A DNA stretch of 5,595 nucleotides from Methanoculleus marisnigri (lineage in GTDB: Archaea; Halobacteriota; Methanomicrobia; Methanomicrobiales; Methanoculleaceae), in contig DASQ01000093.1 of assembly GCA_002503885.1 (NCBI GenBank), positions 1 through 5,595 of the forward strand. The letters run 5' to 3'. A program made the position numbers and the translations under genes. The stretch's first letter is position 1, and each line of letters opens with the position of its first letter. The notes under the pieces were generated by a model. That model was not told the origin of the DNA. It ran no database searches and saw nothing but the letters and a program-made list of their open reading frames with translations. Positions 5,431 to 5,595 of the stretch are shown here, piece by piece.

Positions 5431-5462
5431 CCTTTTCCCGGATTTCAGAAAAGGCCGGATTT
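5431..5462. repeat. Inverted and direct repeats next to the TATA box
   Basis: CCTTTTC (5431-5437) and GAAAAGG (5448-5454) form a perfect 7-base inverted repeat with a 10-base gap. CCGGATTT occurs twice (5438-5445, 5455-5462) as a 17-base-spaced direct repeat interleaved with it. One inverted arm coincides with the putative BRE of the minus-strand promoter, so a regulator bound here could affect TFB access. Function is inferred from position only. Confidence 0.45.
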
Positions 5463-5499
5463 AGTGTATTATTTTGGTATTCCGACTACACGGACTGTT

Positions 5500-5595
5500 T
5501 TAGAACACGGGATACATCTCGCCGCAAGGGACACGGCGGCCTGATGAGATGCTTGTTCCCATCAGGGTGATACTGACGTGCGACAAGAAAGCTAT
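5500..5595 (-). CDS. C-terminal end of an unidentified minus-strand reading frame, possibly a TnpB tail
   Basis: From the window edge the minus strand stays open for 31 codons to a TAA (5502-5500). It ends ITLMGTSISSGRR followed by VPCGEMYPVF. The spacing of GTS and CGE recalls the poorly conserved C-terminal tails of many IS1341-type TnpB proteins, but this is weak and from memory. The coding DNA contains two adjacent potential hairpins, gccgc/gcggc (5521-5525 with 5536-5540) and cctgatg/catcagg (5540-5546 with 5560-5566). These would fit an omega RNA overlapping a tnpB 3' end. The alternative is a plus-strand start at the ATG 5549 (MLVPIRVILTCDKKA, open to the edge), for which no ribosome binding site is visible. 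Confidence 0.3.
   Translation of the reverse strand: MAFLSHVSITLMGTSISSGRRVPCGEMYPVF

Noticed and set aside
5541..5595. CTGATGAG followed later by GAAA, as in a hammerhead ribozyme, and TGATGA/CTGA boxes as in a C/D sRNA
   Set aside because: For a hammerhead the GAAA does not follow a stem II closing right after CTGATGA. For a C/D sRNA the internal C'-like and D-like boxes are directly adjacent, leaving no guide, and the unit is too short.

Overview
The window looks like a euryarchaeal chromosome, most plausibly a methanogen of the Methanomicrobiales (Methanoculleus-like). This is inferred from the GC-rich codon use (roughly 60 percent by eye, not counted), archaeal TATA boxes at the expected distance from start codons, GGTG/GGAGG-type ribosome binding sites, an archaeal-type alpha-glucan phosphorylase and an IS1341-type TnpB. 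No single marker proves the genus.

Left part (1-1218, all minus strand): an alpha-glucan (glycogen/maltodextrin) phosphorylase gene is intact from its start at 1218 to about 480. It then stops matching the family at the exact point where the left end of an IS200/IS605-group element begins. The element carries a strong two-part hairpin (418-461) and the start of tnpB (346 leftward, cut by the window edge). The broken phosphorylase frame reads through the element's left end and stops at a TAATG junction on the tnpB start.

Middle (1219-4044, plus strand): a 211-base control region holds a 14-base perfect palindrome and an AT-rich TATA element bracketed by an 8-base perfect inverted repeat. It drives a probable copper-resistance operon. 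The first gene encodes a small secreted/membrane protein that is 14 percent methionine (1430-1882). The second encodes a CopB-like P1B-3 copper ATPase (1972-4044) with a His-rich N-terminus and a CPH membrane motif.

Right part (4105-5398, minus strand, convergent to the ATPase): a strong TATA box (5421-5430) with flanking repeats precedes three items in order: a short reading frame apparently broken by one extra G (5257-5398); a 52-residue YHS-domain metal-binding protein with a GTG start (5073-5231); and a D-2-hydroxyacid dehydrogenase (4105-5076). The last two genes overlap by ATGA. The final 96 bases hold the end of an unidentified minus-strand frame that weakly resembles a TnpB tail.

Working together: the Met-rich protein, the CopB pump and the YHS protein make a plausible copper/silver-handling cluster, in which extracytoplasmic Met-rich binding, export and cytoplasmic metal binding act together. 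The dehydrogenase is translationally tied to the YHS gene but has no obvious metal role. The tnpB insertion, and perhaps a second element at the right edge, mark the locus as recently rearranged.
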